A stretch of 6,954 nt of DNA from an uncultured Chloroflexota bacterium (GCA_913046025.1 CAJWRP010000117.1:1-6954), one strand, 5' to 3'. Numbered from the stretch's first letter, positions 1-6,926 are shown. The notes: generated from the sequence alone by a model not told the origin. Translations and numbers: made by a program.

Positions 1-1682
1 AAATCGCCGGGTACGTGTTTTTTGCTTCCGCCGTAGAAATTCCACGCGACCAACAATCCCAAACCGGCCACACCTGCTGAAAGGCCCGCATAGAGCCAGG
101 CGGTACCCACATCGTGCACCGGCAGGAGACGCGAGTCCGCAATACGGAACGAGGGCTCCAGCCAATGATGCAGCTTATTTATGAATGGCAACCAGGTGAC
201 CTCACCAAAAAGCGGAGTTCCTACATAGCCGCCAACGACACTCAGTACGGCTAGAATGATCAACGGAATCGTCATCGACGGCGGTGATTCATGCACCTGG
301 CTCCAGATGTCTGCGTCGCCTCTAAAGTTCCCCTCAAAGGTCAGCAGATACAGACGGAACATGTAGAAGGCTGTCATGAACACCGCGATCAGCGCCAGCC
401 AGAAAACCAGAGTTCCGATGAAACTCCCGGCACCAAAAGCGTGAGCTAGAATTTCGTCCTTGCTCCAAAATCCGGAGAAAGGGAAGATGCCGGAGAGGCT
501 CAGGCTGCCTATCATGAAAGTGGCGTAGGTAATGGGCATGAACTTGCGAAGTCCTCCCATATACCTCATGTCGAAAGTGCCTGTGGCGTGGTTGACGTTG
601 CCCGATCCCAAAAACAGCAGTGCCTTGAAGAAGGCGTGTGTAAACAGGTGGAATATGGCCGCGCCGTATGCGCCAACTCCCAGGGCCAGCATCATGTATC
701 CCAGCTGGCTAACCGTTGAGTAAGCCAGTACACGCTTAATGTCATTGGAAACCAGTCCCATGGATGCTGCAAAGATTGCCGTAATGCCGCCGATTATGGC
801 GACGGTTCCCATGGCAAACGGGGCAATTTCGAAGAGCGGAAAAAACCTTGCCACCAGGAATACACCAGCAGCCACCATCGTCGCCGCATGGATCAAGGCG
901 CTTACAGGTGTGGGACCCTCCATGGCATCTGGTAGCCAAGTATGCAGCGGGAACTGCGCCGACTTGCCCATGGCACCTGCGAAGATGCCCAGGGCTACCC
1001 ACTGCGCCACGCTGACCGTGATGAGGCCCGTATCTATGGCGTGGTAGATGTCGGTAATAACAAAGGGATTAAGGCCGTTAGCCGTGAAGGTATCTGAGTT
1101 GAAGAACAGGAACAGAATTGCCAAAAGCAGTCCCAGGTCTGCGAACCGCGTGATGATAAAAGCCTTCTTAGCAGCGGCTGCCGCCGATGGCCTGTCGAAC
1201 CAGAACCCGATTAGCAGGTATGAACCTAGGCCGACCAACTCCCAGAACACGAAGATCTGCAAAAGATTATTGGCCATGACCAGGCCGATCATAGCCATGG
1301 TGAACAGAGACAAGCTGGCGTAATAACGTGTGTAGCCACCGTCGCCGTGCATATAACCGATGGAGTAAATGTGCACCATCAGGCTGACGCTGGTAACGAC
1401 CACCAGCATCACCGCGGTCAACGGGTCCATCAGAATGCCGACCTTGAACTCGAACTCGCCAGCAGTAAGCCAGCTATACAGACCGAATTCCAGGTTGCCG
1501 TGGCTGCTAACGGTGCTGGACAGCGCCCAGAGGGACAGCACGAATGATGCACCGACGGCCAATATCGCTACGTAACCTGCCAGCTTTGACGCTGCGCCGA
1601 GCATCGGCCTGATTACGACTGCAATCAAGATAAACGACGCCAGCGGCAGGAGTAGTATTAGCCAGGCTGCGGGTTCAGGCAT
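1..1682 (-). CDS. nuoL: NADH-quinone oxidoreductase subunit L (NuoL), 3' end cut by the window edge
   Basis: Antiporter-like membrane subunit at the far end of the complex I membrane arm, coupling quinone reduction to H+ (or Na+) translocation. The reading frame is open from ATG at 1682 to base 1, giving 560 residues of an expected 610-700; the C-terminus, including most of the lateral helix and last membrane segment, lies outside. Family signatures are visible: FWELVGLGSYLLIGFWF with the conserved TM5 Glu at E148; R179 and D182; GKSAQFPLHTWLPDAMEGP with the TM7 Lys at K240; H265 in ALIHAATMVAAG; H345, H349 and K353 in FHLFTHAFFKALLF; and FSGFWSKDEIL with the TM12 Lys at K408. The full proton-channel set is therefore intact. 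DIKRVLAYSTVSQLGYMM (314-331) is also typical. The start is three bases after the stop of the preceding small gene. A GAGG lies 12 bases upstream (1695-1698), a slightly long spacing that suggests translational coupling. The paralogues NuoM and NuoN are less likely because the N-terminal segment with the GILMDPLTAVM motif (82-92) and the YSIGYMHGDGGYTRYYASL motif are NuoL type. Confidence 0.96.
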   Translation of the reverse strand, partial: MPEPAAWLILLLPLASFILIAVVIRPMLGAASKLAGYVAILAVGASFVLSLWALSSTVSSHGNLEFGLYSWLTAGEFEFKVGILMDPLTAVMLVVVTSVSLMVHIYSIGYMHGDGGYTRYYASLSLFTMAMIGLVMANNLLQIFVFWELVGLGSYLLIGFWFDRPSAAAAAKKAFIITRFADLGLLLAILFLFFNSDTFTANGLNPFVITDIYHAIDTGLITVSVAQWVALGIFAGAMGKSAQFPLHTWLPDAMEGPTPVSALIHAATMVAAGVFLVARFFPLFEIAPFAMGTVAIIGGITAIFAASMGLVSNDIKRVLAYSTVSQLGYMMLALGVGAYGAAIFHLFTHAFFKALLFLGSGNVNHATGTFDMRYMGGLRKFMPITYATFMIGSLSLSGIFPFSGFWSKDEILAHAFGAGSFIGTLVFWLALIAVFMTAFYMFRLYLLTFEGNFRGDADIWSQVHESPPSMTIPLIILAVLSVVGGYVGTPLFGEVTWLPFINKLHHWLEPSFRIADSRLLPVHDVGTAWLYAGLSAGVAGLGLLVAWNFYGGSKKHVPGD

Positions 1683-1685
1683 CCC

Positions 1686-1880
1686 TTACAATTTCCTCAA
1701 TATTTCGTCAGCCACATGTTCGCGGCCTTTAGGAACCAGGATTCGGAACGGCACCCGCTCGCCCCAATTCAGGATATCGCCCTCTGGAATGATTTTTGTG
1801 GGCAAACCATCACCCTCCAAGACGTCTTTCCACATCTCGGCGATCATTAGGTTAGGAGCTTTTCTGTAATCAACCCACAT
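1686..1880 (-). CDS. Small DUF2007-like protein encoded inside the nuo operon
   Basis: A 64-residue soluble protein that is not one of the 14 canonical complex I subunits. No membrane segment, signal peptide or cysteine is present. The layout is short beta strand (WVDYRKA), helix (about residues 10-23, LMIAEMWKDVLEGDG), strand (LPTKIIP), a linker with NWGERVP, strand (FRILVP, 45-50) and helix (GREHVADEILRKL, 52-64). This strand-helix-strand, then V-P-plus-helix pattern is what I know from the DUF2007 family ('putative prokaryotic signal transducing protein', about 65-70 residues, function unknown). The match is by eye and is inference. It is probably a real gene: ATG start, AGGAAG at 1891-1896 ten bases upstream overlapping the nuoK stop, 14 bases after nuoK and 3 before nuoL, same strand. 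Removing it would leave an odd gap of about 210 bases in an otherwise gapless operon. Possible roles are an assembly factor, a regulator or an accessory subunit; none is shown by the sequence. Confidence 0.8.
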   Translation of the reverse strand: MWVDYRKAPNLMIAEMWKDVLEGDGLPTKIIPEGDILNWGERVPFRILVPKGREHVADEILRKL

Positions 1881-1894
1881 TTAGAAAGTGCTTC

Positions 1895-2248
1895 CTACCT
1901 CTTCAGATCAGCAGCGTCAGTTACATAAATGCTGGAACGCTGTCGGAATATTGCCAATACTATAGCCAGACCCAGAGCGACCTCTGCAGCCGCAACCGTA
2001 ATAATGAAAATCGAAAATATCTGACCGGTCAACAGGAATCGTGCGGCAGTGTCGACGGTAGTCTGCGGATCGTTGCCAAGTGAAAACGGCACTACGTATC
2101 GCGAGAAAGCTACGGCCGATATATTCACTGAGTTGAACATGAGCTCGAGGGACATGAGCACGGTTATCGCATTCCGCTTCGTCATAGCGCCGTAAAGGCC
2201 TATGGCGAAGATTATCGCGGCTACTATCAGGAAGTTTTCGAGATTCAA
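1895..2248 (-). CDS. nuoK: NADH-quinone oxidoreductase subunit K (NuoK), TTG start
   Basis: Small three-helix membrane subunit of complex I, homologous to MrpC, carrying two membrane-buried glutamates of the proton path. Both are visible: E35 in LMSLELMFNSVN (TM2) and E89 in VAAAEVALGLA (TM3). The sequence is strikingly like the cyanobacterial/Chloroflexota type (GLYGAMTKRNAITVLMSLE; AAAEVALGLAIVLAIFR). The start is TTG at 2248. It is required because TM1 (about residues 5-22) precedes the first internal Met, and AGAGGG at 2255-2260 sits six bases upstream. At 117 residues it exceeds the usual 100-105; most of the excess lies in the loop between TM2 and TM3 (about residues 50-70, rich in Pro, Asp and Thr). 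nuoJ ends one base before the start. The gene is otherwise intact. Confidence 0.95.
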   Translation of the reverse strand: MNLENFLIVAAIIFAIGLYGAMTKRNAITVLMSLELMFNSVNISAVAFSRYVVPFSLGNDPQTTVDTAARFLLTGQIFSIFIITVAAAEVALGLAIVLAIFRQRSSIYVTDAADLKR

Positions 2249-2249
2249 G

Positions 2250-2810
2250 TTAATCCCTCTCCCTGATAAGGGCTAGCGCGCCGATGATAGCCGCCAGCAG
2301 AACCACAGATGCCACTTCAAAGGCGAGAACGAAGTCCTGCAGAAGCAATTGTCCTATCCAAGGCACTGTGTTGGAAAAAACAGTTGCGATGTCGTTCACC
2401 GTGGCTATTCTAAAGGTCCCGGCAGCCACTGCGGTATCCAGCGTGTTCCAACCGGTGTCTTTGATCACAAAAATGGCGACTGCCGCAAATAGTACGGCGG
2501 CGATACCCATTGGTACTCGCAGTGTGTTACCTGGGCTGCCCTCTTCGACATCGCGGGTCATGAATATGGCGAAAATGATAAGGACAGAAATTGCGCCTAC
2601 ATAGATCAAAATCTGAATCACGGCTAGAAATTCTGCTCTCAGTAAAACGAACATCCCTGCGATACCCAAAAAGGCGACGATCAAGAACAGTGCGGATCTG
2701 AATAGGTCACGAAGCTGTACGACCGCAAACGCTGCCACTATCGTGGAAACGGCGATCATCCAGAATATGATGTCGACTATTAGCGTCGACTCGGTTCCCT
2801 CACCTAGCAT
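2250..2810 (-). CDS. nuoJ: NADH-quinone oxidoreductase subunit J (NuoJ)
   Basis: Five-helix membrane subunit of complex I, next to NuoH and NuoK, whose third helix moves during coupling. The hallmark TM3 sequence IQILIYVGAISVLIIFAIFM carries the conserved Tyr (Y70 with the start used here) in the pi-bulge region. The last helix has FEVASVVLLAAIIGALAL, the usual E/F-ASxxLL-A pattern. Start choice: ATG at 2810 forms TAATG with the nuoI stop, and AGGTGGG lies ten bases upstream (2821-2827), giving 186 residues. An in-frame GTG at 2825 would add five residues (191 in total), but it falls inside that ribosome-binding motif and has only a poor one of its own. Length is typical for the family (165-200). 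Confidence 0.94.
   Translation of the reverse strand: MLGEGTESTLIVDIIFWMIAVSTIVAAFAVVQLRDLFRSALFLIVAFLGIAGMFVLLRAEFLAVIQILIYVGAISVLIIFAIFMTRDVEEGSPGNTLRVPMGIAAVLFAAVAIFVIKDTGWNTLDTAVAAGTFRIATVNDIATVFSNTVPWIGQLLLQDFVLAFEVASVVLLAAIIGALALIRERD
2255..2263 (-). promoter_or_regulatory. Ribosome-binding site deciding the nuoK TTG start
   Basis: On the minus strand this reads GGGAGAGGG, six bases before TTG at 2248 and inside the last codons of nuoJ. It supports the non-ATG start, which family alignment requires anyway because TM1 lies upstream of the first internal Met. Confidence 0.65.
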
Positions 2811-3481
2811 TATCGCTGGGCCCACCTATCTTGCTGATCTTCTACATTGGGCTTTTGGTGTCGTCCTGCCTTGGTCCAGTCCATCACTTCTTCAGACTTA
2901 GGGTTGAACCCCTGCTCTTCTAATTGGGGCCGGAACCAGGTGCTAGGCCGTTTCGGTGCATCGTTAAGGCGTTGTTTATCAATCACAAGGTCTCTGCGGC
3001 TATACTTGCCTTCTTCGAAGCCGCTACCCATGTGCAGAGCGTCGTAAGGGCAGGCTTCGACGCATAGGCCGCAGAACATGCATCTGCCCATATCGATATC
3101 GAAGACATCCAATACGTACTTATCGCCTTCATCAAGTGCCTTCTCGCTTGGGTGCGTCACGATGCGAATAATTCCCAACGGACAGTACTTGGCGCAACTG
3201 GCGCAACCGGTGCAGCGCTCCTCGTACCAACTGAACTCTTCGCCTCGGAAGCGCGCGTGTTGCGGCATGCTGTCTGGAACAGATTCCAGACTCAGCATGG
3301 CGCTGATAGCCCTTTTTGGCTGTTTCAATGCGTAAGATATTGGATTGGTTCCAGCCATCTTGGCTAGTCCGATAAGGCCAATCTTCCGGTTTGGGTACTG
3401 GTGTAGTGTGAACATGCGGCCGGGCTTTAGCATGTTCTTAATGGTGATGGTTAGACCTTTGGCAAGTCCTAATCCGTACAT
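2810..3481 (-). CDS. nuoI: NADH-quinone oxidoreductase subunit I (NuoI), two [4Fe-4S] clusters, with internal insertion
   Basis: Peripheral-arm iron-sulfur protein passing electrons through clusters N6a and N6b to N2 in NuoB. Two complete ferredoxin motifs are visible: CTGCASCAKYCP (C90, C93, C96, C100) and CMFCGLCVEACP (C134, C137, C140, C144). By family rule N6a uses C90/93/96/144 and N6b uses C134/137/140/100. The N-terminus (MYGLGLAKGLTITIKN) is the usual membrane-associating amphipathic helix, followed by TLHQYP at 25-30. In most NuoI the RFRG motif follows within about ten residues; here it is at 77-80, so roughly 40 residues (31-74) are extra. The tail from about residue 180 is highly charged. 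Total length is 223, against about 160-180 for many bacteria. ATG at 3481 follows the nuoH stop by one base, and GGAGG at 3491-3495 lies nine bases upstream. Confidence 0.96.
   Translation of the reverse strand: MYGLGLAKGLTITIKNMLKPGRMFTLHQYPNRKIGLIGLAKMAGTNPISYALKQPKRAISAMLSLESVPDSMPQHARFRGEEFSWYEERCTGCASCAKYCPLGIIRIVTHPSEKALDEGDKYVLDVFDIDMGRCMFCGLCVEACPYDALHMGSGFEEGKYSRRDLVIDKQRLNDAPKRPSTWFRPQLEEQGFNPKSEEVMDWTKAGRHQKPNVEDQQDRWAQR
2821..2827 (-). promoter_or_regulatory. Ribosome-binding site favouring the nuoJ ATG start
   Basis: Reads AGGTGGG on the minus strand, ten bases before ATG at 2810 and within the end of nuoI. The competing GTG start at 2825 is part of this motif, so it is less likely to be the start. 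Confidence 0.5.
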
Positions 3482-3482
3482 G

Positions 3483-4700
3483 CTAATCTGCCTCCGCGTA
3501 CATGTTGGCCAAAGGCGACGGCGTAGGAACGGGCCGCTCCCACTGATTACCGGCGAGTAACTTGACCATGAGGACTATCGTCACTATGGTGATGCCCCAG
3601 TTGATTACACTCATGAGCCACAGGTCGCTGCTGGTCAGCGTGCCTGTCTTCTGGTCTTGCAGCAACATGACTTCTATAGCCACCGCGAATATATTTATCA
3701 GGGCCATGGCGAACAAGCCCTTCCATGCGAAGCCCATTATCTGGTCGATGCGGAGCCTTGGCCATGTGGCCCTGACCCACAGCAGAATGAACATTATTAA
3801 GAAGACCTTTGCCAGAAACCAGATCTGTCCAGGAATCACCGTCCATCCATTGGTGCCGCCCAAGAAAAGGACAGTGGTAATGATGCTGGTCACCAGCGGA
3901 GCCATAAATTCAGCCAACTGGAATATAGCGAACTTCATGCCGCTGTATTCAGTGTGGTAGCCGGCTCCTAATTCGGATTCGGCCTCGATCTGATCAAAAG
4001 GTGTGCGGCTCATCTCCGCAGATGCTGCGGCTATGAACACTAGGAAACCCAGAGGCTGAACCAGCAGGAACGGCACCGATTGCGCCCGCACAACTTCGAA
4101 CAGCGATAGTGAGTTGGCAATCAACACGACGCCGATTATGCCCAGGGCCATAGGGACTTCGTAGCTGATAAGCATAGCCACACCGCGCATGGCGCCCAGC
4201 ATGGCGTATTTATTGCGAGAGGCCCAGCCACCAGCCAGGACCGCGATGGTGTTGACCGATGTTACGCCGATAATAAACAGCACACCGATATTTAAATTGC
4301 CCAGGGAAGGGCCAGTGCCGTCAGTACCGAAGGGAATAACGGCTACCACTAGCAAGGCCGGCACTAACAAAATAACGGGGGCAATGTTGAAGACCAGCCG
4401 ATCGGCCAAAGCCGGAACAGTGTCCTCTTTGACCATTAGCTTGAGCACGTCGGCGATAGGCTGCAGCAGTCCGTAAGGCCCCCACCTGTTGGGACCCAGT
4501 CGTGCCTGCATTCGGCCTATGATGCGCCTTTCAAACCAGGTGTACAGACCTGTGCCCATTACCATGACGTTGATGACGATTAGGGCTATAAGTCCGCCAG
4601 CTAGTGCAAATGCTAGCCAGTCCAGTCCATCTGGCAGTAACCAGTCAAATATGCTGTAGATGTTTTGAAAGTTCAGCAGGCCGTTCTGGAAAAGGTCCAT
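3483..4700 (-). CDS. nuoH: NADH-quinone oxidoreductase subunit H (NuoH)
   Basis: Membrane subunit joining the Q-module to the membrane arm; it forms much of the quinone chamber and the acidic E-channel. Conserved pieces in order: FERRIIGRMQARLGPNRWGP (56-75), LLQPIADVLKLMVKED (78-93), GWASRNKYAMLGAMRG (158-173), ISYEVP with E181, and AEMSRTPFDQIEAESELGAG (228-247) with E229, R232, D236, E239, E241 and E243, followed by YHTEYSGM. The C-terminal part has WVRATWPRLRIDQIMGFAWK. These are the E-channel and quinone-site residues of the family. At 405 residues it is longer than E. coli NuoH (325): about 20 residues are extra at the N-terminus and the rest mainly in loops and the C-terminus. ATG at 4700 shares its A with the nuoD TGA stop (TGATG). 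A strong GGGGGAGG at 4711-4718 lies ten bases upstream. nuoE, nuoF and nuoG, expected here in many bacteria, are absent. Confidence 0.97.
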   Translation of the reverse strand: MDLFQNGLLNFQNIYSIFDWLLPDGLDWLAFALAGGLIALIVINVMVMGTGLYTWFERRIIGRMQARLGPNRWGPYGLLQPIADVLKLMVKEDTVPALADRLVFNIAPVILLVPALLVVAVIPFGTDGTGPSLGNLNIGVLFIIGVTSVNTIAVLAGGWASRNKYAMLGAMRGVAMLISYEVPMALGIIGVVLIANSLSLFEVVRAQSVPFLLVQPLGFLVFIAAASAEMSRTPFDQIEAESELGAGYHTEYSGMKFAIFQLAEFMAPLVTSIITTVLFLGGTNGWTVIPGQIWFLAKVFLIMFILLWVRATWPRLRIDQIMGFAWKGLFAMALINIFAVAIEVMLLQDQKTGTLTSSDLWLMSVINWGITIVTIVLMVKLLAGNQWERPVPTPSPLANMYAEAD

Positions 4701-5806
4701 CAGCGGTCTACCTCCCCCAAAACAATGTCGATGGAGCCGAAGATGATAATCAGATCGCTCATCTTCCAGCCGATCAGCATGTCACGCAAGGCTGTGATGT
4801 TAATAAAGGAAGGCGCACGCACGTGGCATCGGTATGGCGAAATGCCACCGTCGCTCACAAGATAGAAACCTAACTCGCCCTTGGGAGATTCAACTGATGC
4901 GTAGGACTCTCCCACAGGGGGCCTAATGAAGAACGGGGTCTGGGTTCGAACCGAACCCTCTGGGATGTCTCGGATGCACTGCTCAATAATCTTGACGCTC
5001 TCTCGCATCTCTACGTAGCGCACCATGTAGCGGTCAAAGGTGTCGCCCATCGCACCTATGGGTATATCGAAATTGAGCCTATCGTATATCTCATAAGGAT
5101 GGGCCCTGCGCAGGTCCCATTGCACGCCTGACGCTCTGAGCATAGGCCCTGTTATGGAGGCGTTGATTGCTTGTGCATCAGTTAGCAGGCCTACACCACG
5201 TGTGCGAGTTAACACGATCTCGTTATCACTGATCATGCTCTCGATCTCATCCAGATATCCGGGAAGATCCTGTACAAAGGTATTAAGAGCAGGCCAAAAT
5301 TCAGCAGGAGCATCCTGAAGTACGCCGCCCGGTCGCATGTAACTCAAAGTGATGCGGGCTCCGCATAACATCTCGAACAGGTCGAGGATGCGCTCTCGTT
5401 CCCGGAAGCAATACATGAGAGGAGTTGCCAGAGCGCCCAGGTCATTTAGTAGGAAACCTGTGGCCATTAGGTGACTGGCTATACGCTGCAACTCTGCGCT
5501 TATCACACGGATGTACTGCGCACGTTCGGGCACTTCTATGCCTGCTAGCTTTTCCACTGAGCTGACGTAGGCTAGGTTATTAGACATGCTGGCCGTGTAG
5601 TCCATCCGGTCTGTAAGCGTGACTACCTGCACGTAAGTACGGCCCTCGGCCAGCTTTTCGGAACCGCGATGAAGGTAGCCCATGACTGGCTCAACATCCA
5701 CTACAATTTCGCCGTCGAAGGTTACCCTTAGCCTGAACACACCGTGCGTGCTTGGGTGCTGTGGTCCTAGATTAAGTATTACTGGTTCTGACTTAAGCTC
5801 AGGCAT
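4700..5806 (-). CDS. nuoD: NADH-quinone oxidoreductase subunit D (NuoD), 49-kDa homologue
   Basis: Q-module subunit related to the large subunit of [NiFe] hydrogenases; with NuoB it forms the quinone-reduction site. Motifs: [15 protein letters not shown] near the N-terminus, with H21 equivalent to the quinone-ligating His; [16 protein letters not shown] (43-58); [10 protein letters not shown] with Y70 as the quinone Tyr (spacing of 49 from the His, as in Thermus Nqo4); RTRGVG and [23 protein letters not shown] mid-protein; and the terminal [25 protein letters not shown] and [12 protein letters not shown]. Hydrogenase nickel-ligand CxxC pairs are absent, as expected. Start choice: ATG at 5806 gives 368 residues, begins just before the conserved [11 protein letters not shown], overlaps the end of nuoC by eight bases, and has GGAG seven bases upstream. 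An ATG at 5836 would add ten residues with no good ribosome-binding site and no family support. NuoC is a separate protein, not a NuoCD fusion. Confidence 0.97.
   Translation of the reverse strand: MPELKSEPVILNLGPQHPSTHGVFRLRVTFDGEIVVDVEPVMGYLHRGSEKLAEGRTYVQVVTLTDRMDYTASMSNNLAYVSSVEKLAGIEVPERAQYIRVISAELQRIASHLMATGFLLNDLGALATPLMYCFRERERILDLFEMLCGARITLSYMRPGGVLQDAPAEFWPALNTFVQDLPGYLDEIESMISDNEIVLTRTRGVGLLTDAQAINASITGPMLRASGVQWDLRRAHPYEIYDRLNFDIPIGAMGDTFDRYMVRYVEMRESVKIIEQCIRDIPEGSVRTQTPFFIRPPVGESYASVESPKGELGFYLVSDGGISPYRCHVRAPSFINITALRDMLIGWKMSDLIIIFGSIDIVLGEVDR
4711..4718 (-). promoter_or_regulatory. Strong ribosome-binding site of nuoH
   Basis: Reads GGGGGAGG on the minus strand, ten bases before the nuoH ATG and inside the end of nuoD. 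It is the strongest such motif in the window and sits exactly where nuoE, F and G would be expected in other operons, so nuoH is an established direct neighbour of nuoD, not the product of a recent deletion scar. Confidence 0.6.
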
Positions 5807-6281
5807 CGATGTTCTCCGGTCGGTGCAGACCTTCATCTTGACCCAAGTAATCTTTCCTCAAAGGATGCCCGGGGAATCCTTCCCATAAAAGGATGCGCTT
5901 TAGGTTGGGATGACCTTCAAAGCGAATGCCCATCAGATCCCAGATTTCCCGTTCTTGGAAATCGGCTCCCTGCCAGATGCTGATAACAGATGGCACCGCT
6001 AGCTCATCTCGGCCGTAGCAACGTGACTTGATGATCACGCTGTGGTTTTTCCTCATCGATAGCAGACGATAGACCAGTTCGAAGCACTCTATATAGTCCA
6101 CAGTAGTTACCGATGTAAGAAAGGAGAAATCCAAGGTGGCGTCTTGATTGAGGAAAGTCGCGACATCGAGGATCGACGCAGGAGTTATCCAGACATCGGT
6201 CTGATTGGAGTCAATAACCGCTCCGGGTACCGATTCATTGATGCGGCTTGCAACTTCGCTGCCAAGGAGGGCCCTAGTCAT
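5799..6281 (-). CDS. nuoC: NADH-quinone oxidoreductase subunit C (NuoC), 30-kDa homologue
   Basis: Soluble Q-module subunit that packs on NuoD and carries no cofactor. The 160 residues match stand-alone NuoC length. The C-terminal signature is complete: [20 protein letters not shown] followed by [20 protein letters not shown] and KDY. The middle [20 protein letters not shown] corresponds to the usual FEVVYHLxS segment. The N-terminal third is variable, as usual. ATG at 6281 is 15 bases after the nuoB stop. GAGGTGG at 6292-6298, ten bases upstream, overlaps that stop. The 3' end overlaps nuoD by eight bases, which suggests coupled, equimolar synthesis. Confidence 0.96.
   Translation of the reverse strand: MTRALLGSEVASRINESVPGAVIDSNQTDVWITPASILDVATFLNQDATLDFSFLTSVTTVDYIECFELVYRLLSMRKNHSVIIKSRCYGRDELAVPSVISIWQGADFQEREIWDLMGIRFEGHPNLKRILLWEGFPGHPLRKDYLGQDEGLHRPENIDA
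5812..5817 (-). promoter_or_regulatory. Ribosome-binding site deciding the nuoD start
   Basis: Reads GGAGAA on the minus strand, with the GGAG seven bases before ATG at 5806. It lies downstream of the alternative ATG at 5836 and therefore favours the shorter NuoD. Confidence 0.6.
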
Positions 6282-6296
6282 GTTGTAAAGGCCACC

Positions 6297-6926
6297 TCAA
6301 GGCTTCCTGGAAATGCTGTAGCGCTTGATCTTCTCATGCAACTGCATGATGCCATACAAAAGAGCGTCTGGTCTCGGAGGACATCCCGGCACGTAGACGT
6401 CCACAGGAATGATGTGGTTCACCCCAGGCACAACACTGTAACTGCCAAAGTATGGTCCGCCGCTGGTTGCGCATACGCCCATGGAGATTACCCACTTGGG
6501 TTCTGCCATCTGCTCATAAACACGCATTATCGCCGGCGCCATCTTCCAGGTAACGGTGCCTGCGATGATTATAAGGTCCGCCTGACGAGGGGAAGGCCGA
6601 AAAGCCTCCATGCCGAATCGGGATATATCGAAGCGGGACATGGCGCTGGCCATCATTTCAAAGGCGCAACACGCCAGGCCAAAGGACAGTGGCCACAGTG
6701 CTGACTTACGGCTCCAATTCACTAGGGCGTCTATAGAAGTGACAGCCACGTTGCGCTGCAAATTGTCTGGGACCTCTATGATCGGCTCAGACAGAGCGTC
6801 CTGGTGCGTTGTTTTGAGATGGTTGATGACCTGACCCTCATCTCGATCGACGCCCCACGTCTGCTGGTACAGCGGGATGGTAAGACTGGGGCTCTTGGGA
6901 AGATTGCCACCCTGCATTAGGTCCAT
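6297..6926 (-). CDS. nuoB: NADH-quinone oxidoreductase subunit B (NuoB), N2 cluster protein, long N-terminus
   Basis: Q-module subunit holding [4Fe-4S] cluster N2, the last electron carrier before quinone. The ligands are all present: tandem C86-C87 in [16 protein letters not shown]152 in [18 protein letters not shown] and C182 in [16 protein letters not shown]. The core begins around [11 protein letters not shown] (69-79) and follows the family closely to the end. About 50 residues before [15 protein letters not shown] are extra relative to many NuoB proteins, which start about 10-30 residues before this motif. The only early Met besides M1 is M4. ATG at 6926 has AGGGGG at 6934-6939, seven bases upstream. 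The alternative M4 at 6917 forms TAATG with the nuoA stop but is further from that motif. The gene overlaps the end of nuoA by ten bases. Confidence 0.96.
   Translation of the reverse strand: MDLMQGGNLPKSPSLTIPLYQQTWGVDRDEGQVINHLKTTHQDALSEPIIEVPDNLQRNVAVTSIDALVNWSRKSALWPLSFGLACCAFEMMASAMSRFDISRFGMEAFRPSPRQADLIIIAGTVTWKMAPAIMRVYEQMAEPKWVISMGVCATSGGPYFGSYSVVPGVNHIIPVDVYVPGCPPRPDALLYGIMQLHEKIKRYSISRKP

Noticed and set aside
742..1002. Minus-strand open frame of 86 codons inside nuoL
   Set aside because: It lies in a different frame within the conserved antiporter core of nuoL, whose frame is continuous through this region.
1347..1575. Two overlapping short plus-strand frames antisense to the start of nuoL
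   Set aside because: Mutually overlapping in different frames and opposite an intact membrane-protein gene; typical shadows.
1881..1894. Short gap after nuoK considered as a terminator or processing site
   Set aside because: Only 14 bases, with no stem-loop or T-run; it just holds the spacer of the small gene's ribosome-binding site.
2772..2790. Two GTCGAC hexamers close together, resembling an inverted-repeat operator
   Set aside because: They encode conserved-looking residues of NuoJ TM1 (STLIVDI) in mid-gene; each hexamer is a short palindrome by chance and no promoter is nearby.
3547..3846. Minus-strand open frame of 99 codons inside nuoH
   Set aside because: Alternative frame of the conserved C-terminal half of nuoH; nuoH itself shows no frameshift.
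3562..3960. Plus-strand open frame of 132 codons antisense to nuoH
   Set aside because: Composition (Met, Thr, Ser, Ile rich) is the complement of membrane-helix codons of nuoH; no independent support.
6144..6704. Plus-strand open frame of 186 codons antisense to nuoB and nuoC
   Set aside because: It spans two highly conserved genes on the other strand, has no recognisable domain and no upstream ribosome-binding motif worth noting; it is a shadow of their codon bias.
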